A stretch of 7,328 nt of DNA. Source: Clostridia bacterium. GTDB lineage: Bacteria; Bacillota; Clostridia; UBA1381; UMGS1253. The position numbers and the translations under genes are program-made. The stretch is from NCBI GenBank assembly GCA_017411585.1, contig JAFQPV010000350.1, positions 1-7,328 on the forward strand, written 5' to 3'. How positions within the stretch are numbered: the stretch's first letter is position 1; every line of letters begins with the position of its first letter. Shown piece by piece: positions 1 through 5,474 of the stretch. A model generated the notes under the pieces. The model was not told where the DNA came from. It saw nothing but the letters and a program-made list of their open reading frames with translations, and did no database searches.

Positions 1-25
1 AACAAAACTGCGATAGTAAACGAAA

Positions 26-31
26 AAGGAG
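26..31 (+). promoter_or_regulatory. Ribosome binding site of the lipoprotein gene
   Basis: AAGGAG lies 8 bases before the ATG at 40, which is a good Shine-Dalgarno match and spacing and supports that start. The 39 bases before the gene are otherwise too short to show a promoter; it lies outside the window or is not recognisable. Confidence 0.8.
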
Positions 32-39
32 AAGAAAAG

Positions 40-804
40 ATGAAAAAATTACTTGCACTGCTTTTAGCAGTAAGTTTGGTACTTGCATTTGCGGCTTGTG
101 GTAAAGCTTCGAAGGAGGACGCGGAAGAAACCGTGGGTACAAACGTAGAGCAAACCGCACCGGAAAAAGAAAAGCAGGACGATAAAAAGGCAGAGGACAA
201 AAAAGAAGAAGCAAAGCCGGAAGATAAAAAGGAAGATAAGAAAGAAACTGCAAAAGAAGAGGAAAAGAAAGAGGATAAAAAGGAAGAAGCAAAGCCGGAA
301 GAAAACAAACCGGCAGCGGCACCGGAAAAAACACCGGAAAGTGTGCCGGTGGCAAAACCGGAAGAAAAGCCGGCGCCGACACCGGAAGAAAAGCTGGCAG
401 AATCTGCAACAACAGTTGGTAATGCTTTGCTTGCAGACTTTAAGGCAAAGGCTGGTGGTGCGCCGAGTATGCTTTCTTTGGCAGAGAGCCTGATTTCTAA
501 TGATATGATTCCGTTTATGGGCGGTGCAATGGAAGTGGAGCCGGGTTTGCTCGCCGGTTTCGGCAATGCAGAAATCAAGGGCTTCAAGAGCGGTGCAAGC
601 TTTATGCCGATGATGGGTTCTATTGCTTTCGTAGGCTACGTTTTTGAATTGGAGGAAGGCACTGCCGTAAGCGATTTTATCGCGACACTGAAAAGCAATG
701 CTGACCTGCGTTGGAACGTATGCGTAGAGGCTGATGAAATGGTAACGGGTAATGTTGGTAACAAGGTATTCTTTGTAATGTGCCCGAAGCAGTTTGAGGA
801 ATAA
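40..804 (+). CDS. Surface lipoprotein with a Lys/Glu/Pro-rich tether and a small C-terminal domain
   Basis: A 254-aa exported lipoprotein of unknown function. Residues 1-20 form a classic lipoprotein signal: MKK, a hydrophobic stretch, then FAAC with Cys20 as the likely lipidated residue. Residues 22-120 are low complexity, first Lys/Glu/Asp-rich and then Pro/Glu-rich (PEEK-like units). The segment DKKEEAKPE occurs at about 53-61 and again at 79-87. This part is probably a flexible spacer that holds the folded part away from the membrane. Residues 121-254 are of normal composition and look like a compact alpha/beta domain with Cys228 and Cys248. The size and the MBOAT neighbour recall small Clostridia lipoproteins of the DUF4358 kind, but that link is only a guess. 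A terminator follows the stop, so the gene may be a transcription unit separate from the acyltransferase genes. Confidence 0.85.
   Translation: MKKLLALLLAVSLVLAFAACGKASKEDAEETVGTNVEQTAPEKEKQDDKKAEDKKEEAKPEDKKEDKKETAKEEEKKEDKKEEAKPEENKPAAAPEKTPESVPVAKPEEKPAPTPEEKLAESATTVGNALLADFKAKAGGAPSMLSLAESLISNDMIPFMGGAMEVEPGLLAGFGNAEIKGFKSGASFMPMMGSIAFVGYVFELEEGTAVSDFIATLKSNADLRWNVCVEADEMVTGNVGNKVFFVMCPKQFEE
196..301 (+). repeat. Two 28-base near-identical direct repeats inside the lipoprotein tether
   Basis: Bases 196-223 and 274-301 are the same 28-base unit with two substitutions (positions 198/276 and 204/282), 78 bases (26 codons) apart. They encode the repeated DKKEEAKPE segment. The unit is in frame, so gain or loss by slippage or recombination would change tether length without breaking the gene. 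Confidence 0.75.
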
Positions 805-805
805 T

Positions 806-834
806 TTGAAGAATTAAGAAGAAAAAACTATATA
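806..834 (+). promoter_or_regulatory. Possible promoter for the acyltransferase operon, overlapping the upstream terminator
   Basis: TTGAAG at 806-811 and TATATA at 829-834 are separated by 17 bases. Each hexamer matches the sigma-A consensus at only four of six positions. The predicted start, near 840, would fall inside the 5' arm of the terminator hairpin. Transcripts begun here could therefore not form the full hairpin. Only 22 bases lie between the terminator and the next start codon, so a promoter further downstream is implausible. Confidence 0.3.
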
Positions 835-859
835 AAACGGGCGGCAGCGCCCGTTTTTT
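834..859 (+). terminator. Rho-independent terminator after the lipoprotein gene
   Basis: ACGGGCG (837-843) pairs with CGCCCGT (848-854) around the tetraloop GCAG. Three more A-T pairs (834-836 with 855-857) extend the stem, and a run of six T (854-859) follows. It starts about 30 bases after the lipoprotein stop codon. It sits directly before the ribosome binding site of the acyltransferase, so it may also act as a partial attenuator in a longer transcript. Confidence 0.85.
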
Positions 860-868
860 CTTGAGGAA

Positions 869-875
869 AAAGGAG
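869..875 (+). promoter_or_regulatory. Ribosome binding site that sets the acyltransferase start
   Basis: AAAGGAG ends 6 bases before the ATG at 882. An in-frame TTG at 861 would add seven charged residues encoded by this very site and would begin next to the terminator T-run. ATG 882 is therefore preferred. Confidence 0.8.
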
Positions 876-881
876 AAAAAT

Positions 882-2282
882 ATGCTGTTTTCAAGTATTC
901 CGTTTTTATATTATTTTCTCCCGTGTGTGTTGATTTTGTATTTTATTGTGCCCAAGGCACTTAAAAATACTGTGCTGCTTATCAGCAGTCTGGTCTTCTA
1001 TGCATGGGGAGAGCCGAAATATGTGTTTTTAATGATTGCAACCGTACTTTGCGGCTATGTGCTCGGCTTGCTGATTGAGCGCTATCGCGGCAGAACAGCA
1101 TCCAAGGGGTTTATGCTGTTATCCGTCGTCGCCTTTTTAGGAGCACTCGGATATTTTAAGTACGCTGATTTTTTTATTGAAAATTTTTCAAAGGCAACCG
1201 GGGTATCCGTACCGCTTTTGCAGCTTGCGTTGCCAATCGGTATCAGCTTTTACACCTTCCAGATTTTAAGCTATACCATTGATGTGTATCGCGGCAATGT
1301 GGCAGCACAGAAGAATCCGATTGATTTGGCAGCGTATGTTTCGCTGTTTCCGCAGCTGATTGCAGGTCCGATTGTGCGCTATGTCGATGTGGCAGAGCAG
1401 CTATGCGTGCGTACGCACAGCTTCGAAAAAGCAGCACTCGGCATTCGAAGATTTTTGTTCGGTCTTGCAAAAAAGATTTTGCTTGCAAATACATTAGGGG
1501 AGCTATGTGATGCATTTATGGCATCACCGGACAAATCCGTTCTGTTTTACTGGCTGTATGCAATCGCCTATATGCTGCAAATTTATTTTGACTTTTCCGG
1601 CTATAGTGATATGGCAATCGGTCTTGGTAAAATTCTCGGATTTGAGTTTTTGGAAAACTTCAATTATCCGTTTATTGCTAAGAGCATTACGGACTTTTGG
1701 CGCCGCTGGCATATGTCGCTCGGCACATGGTTTCGTGACTATGTATATATCCCGATGGGCGGCAATCGTGTGCGTAAGGCGCGCCTGCTTTTAAACATTT
1801 TTACCGTATGGTTTTTAACCGGCTTTTGGCACGGTGCGGAATGGAATTTCATTGTCTGGGGTCTGTACTTTGCGGTGCTTTTGTTAGTAGAAAAGTTCTT
1901 TCTTTTAAAGCAGTTGGAGAAACTGAAGGGAATAAGACACATCTATGTACTGTTTTTTATTGCCATCAGTTTTACCATATTCTCTGCAAATGGCATGGGA
2001 GAGGCGCTTAGTCGCGTAGGCGGTATGTTTGGTTTTGGCGGTATTCCGTTTGCTTCTGCGGCATGGCTGTATCAGCTTAAAAACTACGGTTTCATTTTAC
2101 TGATTGCCATCTTTGCGGCAACACCGTTACCGAAAAAGTGCATTGCCTATTTACAGACAAAAAAGGTGGGCGCGATTTGTGTAAATCTTTTGGAAATTCC
2201 GGTGCTGGTATGTCTTTTGCTTGCGGCAACGGCATTTTTGGCAGACGGTTCATTTAATCCGTTCTTATATTTTAGATTTTAG
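882..2282 (+). CDS. Membrane-bound O-acyltransferase (MBOAT), AlgI/DltB type
   Basis: A 466-aa polytopic membrane protein, close to the usual AlgI length. MBOAT proteins of this type move an acyl group, typically acetyl, across the membrane to an exported glycan or to a partner protein. About ten to twelve hydrophobic segments are visible. Family motifs occur in order: IGISFYTFQ (119-127), SLFPQLIAGPIVRY (154-167), YFDFSGYSDMAIGLG (235-249), NYPFIAKSITDFWRRWHMSL (261-280) and LTGFWHGAEWNFIVWG (312-327). The two conserved histidines are His277 (WRRWH) and His317 (FWHG); the second is the invariant MBOAT residue. The C-terminus NPFLYFRF is typical of the family. The next gene starts 11 bases on and encodes an AlgJ/AlgX/DHHW-type partner. 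No DltA, DltC or alginate genes are visible, so neither teichoic-acid D-alanylation nor alginate acetylation can be claimed; the acceptor is unknown. Confidence 0.95.
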   Translation: MLFSSIPFLYYFLPCVLILYFIVPKALKNTVLLISSLVFYAWGEPKYVFLMIATVLCGYVLGLLIERYRGRTASKGFMLLSVVAFLGALGYFKYADFFIENFSKATGVSVPLLQLALPIGISFYTFQILSYTIDVYRGNVAAQKNPIDLAAYVSLFPQLIAGPIVRYVDVAEQLCVRTHSFEKAALGIRRFLFGLAKKILLANTLGELCDAFMASPDKSVLFYWLYAIAYMLQIYFDFSGYSDMAIGLGKILGFEFLENFNYPFIAKSITDFWRRWHMSLGTWFRDYVYIPMGGNRVRKARLLLNIFTVWFLTGFWHGAEWNFIVWGLYFAVLLLVEKFFLLKQLEKLKGIRHIYVLFFIAISFTIFSANGMGEALSRVGGMFGFGGIPFASAAWLYQLKNYGFILLIAIFAATPLPKKCIAYLQTKKVGAICVNLLEIPVLVCLLLAATAFLADGSFNPFLYFRF

Positions 2283-2286
2283 GAGG
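2281..2286 (+). promoter_or_regulatory. Consensus ribosome binding site overlapping the acyltransferase stop
   Basis: A perfect AGGAGG shares its first two bases with the TAG stop of the acyltransferase gene and lies 7 bases before the ATG at 2294. The tight junction points to one transcript and possible translational coupling. Confidence 0.85.
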
Positions 2287-2293
2287 GCAGGCA

Positions 2294-3403
2294 ATGAAGA
2301 AAATTAAAAATACAGTTTCTGTTGTGCTTTTTGCGGCAATTTTGCTTGGCGTTTCGGCTGCTTGCCTTTTAAAACCGGCGGATGCATTTTCCGATGCGGA
2401 GCGCCGCGCGCTTGCACAGATGCCGGAATGGAGCGCGCAATCGGTGATAAACGGGGAATTTATGGAAGGCTTCGAAAGCTACAGTGCAGATCAGTTTCCG
2501 GCAAGAGATGCGCTGCGTAGTTTCAAGGCATGGTGGACGAACACGGTTTTTCAAAAGAAGGACAATAACGGCTTGTTTATTGCAGAAGGACACATTTCTA
2601 AGCTGGATGAGCCGGAAAATGAAGAGATGCTTGCCCATGCAGCAGAACGGTTTAACTTCCTTTATGAGAGTTATTTGAAGGAGACGGATGCAAAGCTTTA
2701 TCTTACGATTGTGCCGGATAAAAATTATTATCTGGCAGAGAAAAACGGTTATCCGGCATTAAACTATCCGACGTTTATCGAAAAGGTGCAGGAAAAAACG
2801 GAATATTTACAGTATATTCCGGTGACGGACTTGCTTTCAGCAGACGATTATTACACCACAGACACGCACTGGAAGCAGGAAAACATAACGGATGTTGCTA
2901 AGCATTTGCTTGACACAATGGGTGTGCCGACACAAAAGGGTGACTATACCGTAAACAGACTTGAAAAACCATTTTACGGGGTGTATACGGGGCAGCTTGC
3001 GCGCAAGACAAAGCCCGATACGATTGCGTATCTGACAAGCGACACGCTTGATGCGTGTACGGTAACCTATTACGATACGGGAAAGCCGGTGGTCGGAGAA
3101 TTATACAACATGGAAAAGGCAGGGGGAAAAGACCCGTATGAGATGTTTTTATCCGGCTCTGCACCATTGTTGACGATTGAAAATCCAAGTGTAACAGAAA
3201 AGCGAGAGCTTGTGCTTTTCAGAGATTCCTTCGGCTCCAGCATTGCACCGTTGTTAGCAGAGGGGTACAGCAAAATTACCGTTGTAGACATACGCTACAT
3301 TCAAAGCAGCTTTGTCGGTAATTTTGTGGATTTTGACAGCTGTGAAGATGTGCTGTTTTTGTATTCTACTTCACTTTTGAATAATTCTTTAGCATTGCGA
3401 TAA
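2294..3403 (+). CDS. AlgJ/AlgX/DHHW-type SGNH-like acetyltransferase partner
   Basis: A 369-aa exported or membrane-anchored protein. Residues 1-25 are a basic start plus a hydrophobic signal or anchor. SAAC at 21-24 is only a weak lipobox, so lipidation is uncertain. A segment near 61-80 (ADQFPARDALRSFKAWW) matches the N-terminal signature of DHHW proteins. DTHW at 190-193 supplies the Asp-x-His pair and RDSFGSS at 310-316 supplies Ser312. Together they form the likely Asp190/His192/Ser312 triad known from AlgJ and AlgX. In that family the protein takes the acetyl group from the MBOAT partner and transfers it to polysaccharide outside the membrane. The position directly behind the MBOAT gene supports this job. 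The D-T-H-W spelling is closer to AlgX/AlgJ than to canonical DHHW. The glycan substrate is unknown. Confidence 0.85.
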   Translation: MKKIKNTVSVVLFAAILLGVSAACLLKPADAFSDAERRALAQMPEWSAQSVINGEFMEGFESYSADQFPARDALRSFKAWWTNTVFQKKDNNGLFIAEGHISKLDEPENEEMLAHAAERFNFLYESYLKETDAKLYLTIVPDKNYYLAEKNGYPALNYPTFIEKVQEKTEYLQYIPVTDLLSADDYYTTDTHWKQENITDVAKHLLDTMGVPTQKGDYTVNRLEKPFYGVYTGQLARKTKPDTIAYLTSDTLDACTVTYYDTGKPVVGELYNMEKAGGKDPYEMFLSGSAPLLTIENPSVTEKRELVLFRDSFGSSIAPLLAEGYSKITVVDIRYIQSSFVGNFVDFDSCEDVLFLYSTSLLNNSLALR

Positions 3404-3413
3404 GGCATAAGTA

Positions 3414-3450
3414 AAGGCAACTGATTACAAATCAGTTGCCTTGTTTTTTA
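3414..3450 (+). terminator. Strong rho-independent terminator of the acyltransferase operon
   Basis: A perfect 12-bp stem (3414-3425 with 3431-3442, AAGGCAACTGAT against ATCAGTTGCCTT) closes on the 5-base loop TACAA and is followed by GTTTTTTATT. It starts 10 bases after the stop codon. It lies between two convergent genes. In the - direction the stem is followed by only a weak T run, so it may terminate the ExoIII transcript less well. Confidence 0.9.
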
Positions 3451-4200
3451 TTTGATTGTAAGCTCGACCGGACAATGATCGGAGCCGAAAATGTCAGTGT
3501 GGATATCCGCGTCGGTAAGGCGGTCATTTAATGCATCGGACACAATGAAGTAGTCGATGCGCCACCCCGCGTTTTTCTCGCGTGCAGAAAAGCGGTACGA
3601 CCACCAGGAATAGATGTCCGTGCGGTCGGGGTAGAAGTGGCGGAAGGTGTCCGTAAAGCCGCTATCTAAAAGCGTGCTCATTTTTTCTCTTTCCTCATCC
3701 GTAAATCCAGCGTTTTTGCGGTTGGTTTTCGGATTTTTAAGGTCGATTTCCTTGTGCGCAACATTTAAATCGCCGCAGAGAATAACCGGCTTGGTTTTTT
3801 CTAATTTTTTAAGGTAGGCGAGAAAATCCGTTTCCCACTGCATACGGTAATCAAGGCGCTTTAGCTCATTTTGTGAATTCGGGGTATAGCAGGTGATAAA
3901 GTAATAATCCGCAAACTCTGCTGTAATAACTCTGCCTTCCTTGTCGTGTTCTTCAATGCCGATGCCGTAGGTAACGGAGAGCGGCTCTTGTTTGGTAAAC
4001 AGCGCCGTGCCGGAGTAGCCCTTCTTTTCGGCGTAGTTCCAGTAACCGTAGTAGCCATCGGGTGCAAAGTCAATCTGCCCCTCCTGCAGTTTTGTTTCCT
4101 GCACGCAGAAAATATCGGCGTCCACTGCCTTAAAATAGCCTTCAAAATCCTTGCCCATGCAGGCGCGAAGCCCGTTGACATTCCAGGATATAAACTTCAT
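3448..4200 (-). CDS. xth: Exodeoxyribonuclease III / class II AP endonuclease
   Basis: A 250-aa cytoplasmic base-excision-repair enzyme that cuts the backbone 5' of abasic sites and has 3'-5' exonuclease and 3'-phosphatase activity in the family. The length is normal for the ExoIII/ExoA branch. The order of motifs is complete: WNVNGLRA with Asn7 (6-13), QETKLQ with metal ligand Glu35 (34-39), CYTPNSQ with Tyr105 (104-110), GDLNVAH with Asp144 and Asn146 (143-149), NAGFTDEERE (163-172), WRIDYF with Asp216 (213-218) and GSDHCPV with the catalytic Asp241-His242 (239-245). All metal-binding and catalytic residues I expect are present. The start is supported by GAGGTG at 4211-4206, 5 bases before the ATG. 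It is transcribed alone, divergent from the GH16 gene and convergent with the acyltransferase operon. Confidence 0.96.
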   Translation of the reverse strand: MKFISWNVNGLRACMGKDFEGYFKAVDADIFCVQETKLQEGQIDFAPDGYYGYWNYAEKKGYSGTALFTKQEPLSVTYGIGIEEHDKEGRVITAEFADYYFITCYTPNSQNELKRLDYRMQWETDFLAYLKKLEKTKPVILCGDLNVAHKEIDLKNPKTNRKNAGFTDEEREKMSTLLDSGFTDTFRHFYPDRTDIYSWWSYRFSAREKNAGWRIDYFIVSDALNDRLTDADIHTDIFGSDHCPVELTIK

Positions 4201-4280
4201 ATTCCCACCTCAAAATCAGTAATTTTTCTAAAAATCAAGCGAAAATCAATAATAAATTTAAAGAAATACGCGTTTTGCCG

Positions 4281-4295
4281 TGCTACAATTATAAT
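4281..4295 (+). promoter_or_regulatory. Likely -10 region of the GH16 promoter
   Basis: TGCTACAAT (4281-4289) reads as an extended -10 (TG-n-TACAAT) and is directly followed by a perfect TATAAT (4290-4295). No good -35 hexamer is at the normal distance, which fits an extended -10 promoter. Transcription would start near 4297-4302, about 30 bases before the ATG. Confidence 0.4.
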
Positions 4296-4317
4296 ATACC
4301 AAATACGGTAAAAATAC

Positions 4318-4323
4318 AAGGAG
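4318..4323 (+). promoter_or_regulatory. Ribosome binding site that sets the GH16 start
   Basis: AAGGAG lies 8 bases before ATG 4332. An upstream in-frame TTG at 4275 lies before the likely -10 element and would add 19 residues with no family match, so it is not the start. Confidence 0.8.
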
Positions 4324-4331
4324 ATGTTTTT

Positions 4332-5156
4332 ATGCAAAAGTATATTGTTGAAAATCACGAGGAAAGCTGGCTGCCGGAGGGCAAGAATTTTAAGCTCGTC
4401 TGGTCAGATGAGTTTGACGGCACCGAGCTGGATGCAAGCAAATGGGACTACCGTATGTCGATGATGGGCAAATACCACGAGTCCTGGACGGACAAGGGCG
4501 TGCACTTAGACGGCAACGGCAACTGCGTGTTTACGCTTATGGCAGCGGAGGATGACGGCAGACCGGTCTGCTCGCAGCTGCAAACCGGCTACAATTTTAT
4601 GGACGAGCCGGTGCAGAAAACGACCTTTGAGACTGCATATTTGCAGTGGCCGATCGGCAAATTAAAGGAAAACAAATTTACGCATACCTACGGCTACTAT
4701 GAGTGCCGCTGCCGTATGCAGTTAAAGCCGGGCTGGTGGTCGGCGTTCTGGATTCAGTCTCCGACAATCGGCGCATCCTTAGACCCTGCCGAGACCGGCG
4801 TGGAAATTGATGTTATGGAATCCTTCCATCCGGGCAAGATTGTGCACCACAATGTATTTACCGGCGGCTACGGTCTCGATATGAAGCACATTTCCGCAGG
4901 TGAAGGTTTAACGCTCGATGAAAACGAATACCACCGTTTCGGCGTTTTGTGGGATGAAAATGGCTACACCTTCTATGTAGACGGTAAAGAGGACGGTCAT
5001 ATCGACGGCTTTGTTTCCAAGCGCCCGGAATTTATTTTAATTTCCACCGAAGCAAACGGCTACCGCGACGAAGACCATCTGCCGACTGAAGAAGCGAAGG
5101 CTGCTATCGGCGATACGTTCCTTGTGGATTATGTAAGAGTATTTGATGTTGTCTGA
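4332..5156 (+). CDS. Glycoside hydrolase family 16 (beta-glucanase/laminarinase-like), no signal peptide
   Basis: A 274-aa enzyme of the GH16 clan, which cleaves beta-1,3 or mixed beta-1,3/1,4 glucans and related galactans with retention of configuration. The N-terminal block FKLVWSDEFDGTELDASKW (20-38) is a GH16 hallmark. It is followed by YGYYECRCRM (120-129), GWWSAFWIQS (134-143) and the catalytic EIDVMES (158-164) of the ExDxxE type. Glu158 is the probable nucleophile, Glu163 the acid/base and Asp160 the assisting residue. HHNVFTGGYG (172-181) and HRFGVLWDENGYTFYVDGKE (201-220) complete the jelly-roll fold. The protein starts MQKYIVENHEESW with no hydrophobic segment, so by sequence it stays in the cytoplasm or leaves by an unusual route. 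The exact substrate cannot be read from the motifs. It converges with another putative glycoside-hydrolase gene. Confidence 0.92.
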   Translation: MQKYIVENHEESWLPEGKNFKLVWSDEFDGTELDASKWDYRMSMMGKYHESWTDKGVHLDGNGNCVFTLMAAEDDGRPVCSQLQTGYNFMDEPVQKTTFETAYLQWPIGKLKENKFTHTYGYYECRCRMQLKPGWWSAFWIQSPTIGASLDPAETGVEIDVMESFHPGKIVHHNVFTGGYGLDMKHISAGEGLTLDENEYHRFGVLWDENGYTFYVDGKEDGHIDGFVSKRPEFILISTEANGYRDEDHLPTEEAKAAIGDTFLVDYVRVFDVV

Positions 5157-5195
5157 AAGGATAGACTTATTTGATTACAAAAAAGCAGAAACGAA

Positions 5196-5216
5196 GGGCG
5201 AGTGGTCTTAGGGATA
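5196..5216 (+). repeat. Left terminal inverted repeat of the MITE-like element
   Basis: 21 bases, begins GGGCGAGTGG and ends AGGGATA. It is the exact reverse complement of 5454-5474 and directly follows the left half of the split palindrome. Confidence 0.85.
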
Positions 5217-5256
5217 AAACGCCTTAAAAAGCAATATTTTGGCAAATAGCTGTGTT

Positions 5257-5294
5257 AAAAACGACCGAAATCCGCGAGGATGTCGGTCGTTTTT
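5257..5294. terminator. Internal hairpin A of the element, bidirectional terminator-like
   Basis: AAAAACGACCGA (5257-5268) pairs perfectly with TCGGTCGTTTTT (5283-5294). After one A-G mismatch a second helix ATCC/GGAT (5270-5273, 5278-5281) closes on GCGA, a stable GNRA tetraloop. With A5 on one side and T5 on the other it can act as an intrinsic terminator for transcripts from either direction. Total length 38 nt. Confidence 0.75.
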
Positions 5295-5376
5295 GCCTTG
5301 CTCTTTATCCAAACTATTACCTTTTAAGGTGCCTTCGGCAGTTTTAGACGAGGAATTTTGTCGGAAAGAGGAACAT

Positions 5377-5414
5377 AAAAATACGCATCATACTCACGTA
5401 TAATGCGTATTTTT
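5377..5414. terminator. Internal hairpin B of the element, bidirectional terminator-like
   Basis: AAAAATACGCAT (5377-5388) pairs perfectly with ATGCGTATTTTT (5403-5414). A single C-A mismatch is followed by the 4-bp helix ATAC/GTAT (5390-5393, 5398-5401) and the tetraloop TCAC. A5 and T5 (T6 on the + strand) flank the stem. It has the same 38-nt layout as hairpin A but a different sequence and a weaker, AT-richer stem. Confidence 0.7.
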
Positions 5415-5427
5415 TGTGAACTATTTG

Positions 5428-5440
5428 CGGTAAATTACCG
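5428..5440. repeat. Short perfect palindrome near the right end of the element
   Basis: CGGTAA-A-TTACCG is a 13-base inverted repeat around a single central A. It is too tight for a normal RNA hairpin, so it looks more like a dimeric protein-binding site. Its first base lies inside an 8-base segment that can pair with 5242-5249. Confidence 0.45.
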
Positions 5441-5453
5441 ACTAAAACCGCTG

Positions 5454-5474
5454 TATCCCTAAGACCACTCGCCC
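5454..5474 (-). repeat. Right terminal inverted repeat of the MITE-like element
   Basis: 21 bases, reads TATCCCT...CTCGCCC on the + strand, the exact reverse complement of 5196-5216. It is followed by AACCGGTT, the centre of the interrupted terminator palindrome. Confidence 0.85.

Larger units (their letters stand above)
4201..4331. promoter_or_regulatory. Divergent AT-rich promoter region between the ExoIII and GH16 genes
   Basis: 131 bases, strongly AT-rich, must hold the promoters of both divergent genes. It contains the palindrome ATTATAAT (4288-4295), which reads TATAAT on both strands. It also holds three copies of AAAATCA (4212, 4231, 4242) in the ExoIII leader and a short inverted repeat TACC-N6-GGTA (4297-4310) just after the GH16 -10 element. 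No convincing -35/-10 pair for the ExoIII gene was found. Confidence 0.5.
5196..5474. mobile_element. MITE-like 279-bp non-coding element with perfect 21-bp terminal inverted repeats
   Basis: The left end begins GGGCGAGTGGTCTTAGGG and the right end is its exact reverse complement over 21 bases (5196-5216 against 5454-5474). The flanking bases are AA on both sides (5194-5195 and 5475-5476), consistent with a 2-bp target duplication. The interrupted host sequence is a perfect palindrome once the element is removed, which fixes the borders independently. No transposase or credible ORF is inside, so it would need a transposase in trans. The parent insertion-sequence family cannot be named from these ends. 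An alternative is a large structured RNA or a compound terminator that never moved, but that would not explain the restored palindrome. Confidence 0.7.

Noticed and set aside
861..881. TTG start seven codons upstream for the acyltransferase
   Set aside because: It lies next to the terminator T-run, has no ribosome binding site of its own and encodes the Shine-Dalgarno region of the ATG at 882.
1243..3291. Several 60-120-codon open frames on either strand inside the acyltransferase operon
   Set aside because: They overlap well-supported genes, have no family features and follow from codon structure on the other frames.
882..3403. DltB/DltD of a teichoic-acid D-alanylation operon
   Set aside because: No DltA or DltC gene is adjacent, and the second gene has the DTHW/RDSF triad of the AlgX/AlgJ/DHHW group rather than a DltD pattern.
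4275..4331. TTG start giving a 19-residue N-terminal extension of the GH16 protein
   Set aside because: It precedes the likely -10 element, lacks a ribosome binding site and adds no signal peptide or family sequence; ATG 4332 has a good site at 4318-4323.
5280..5327. 15-codon hydrophobic ORF (MSVVFALLF...) inside the MITE-like element
   Set aside because: It starts within hairpin A, its only purine-rich match abuts the ATG with no spacer, and a chance ORF of this size is expected.
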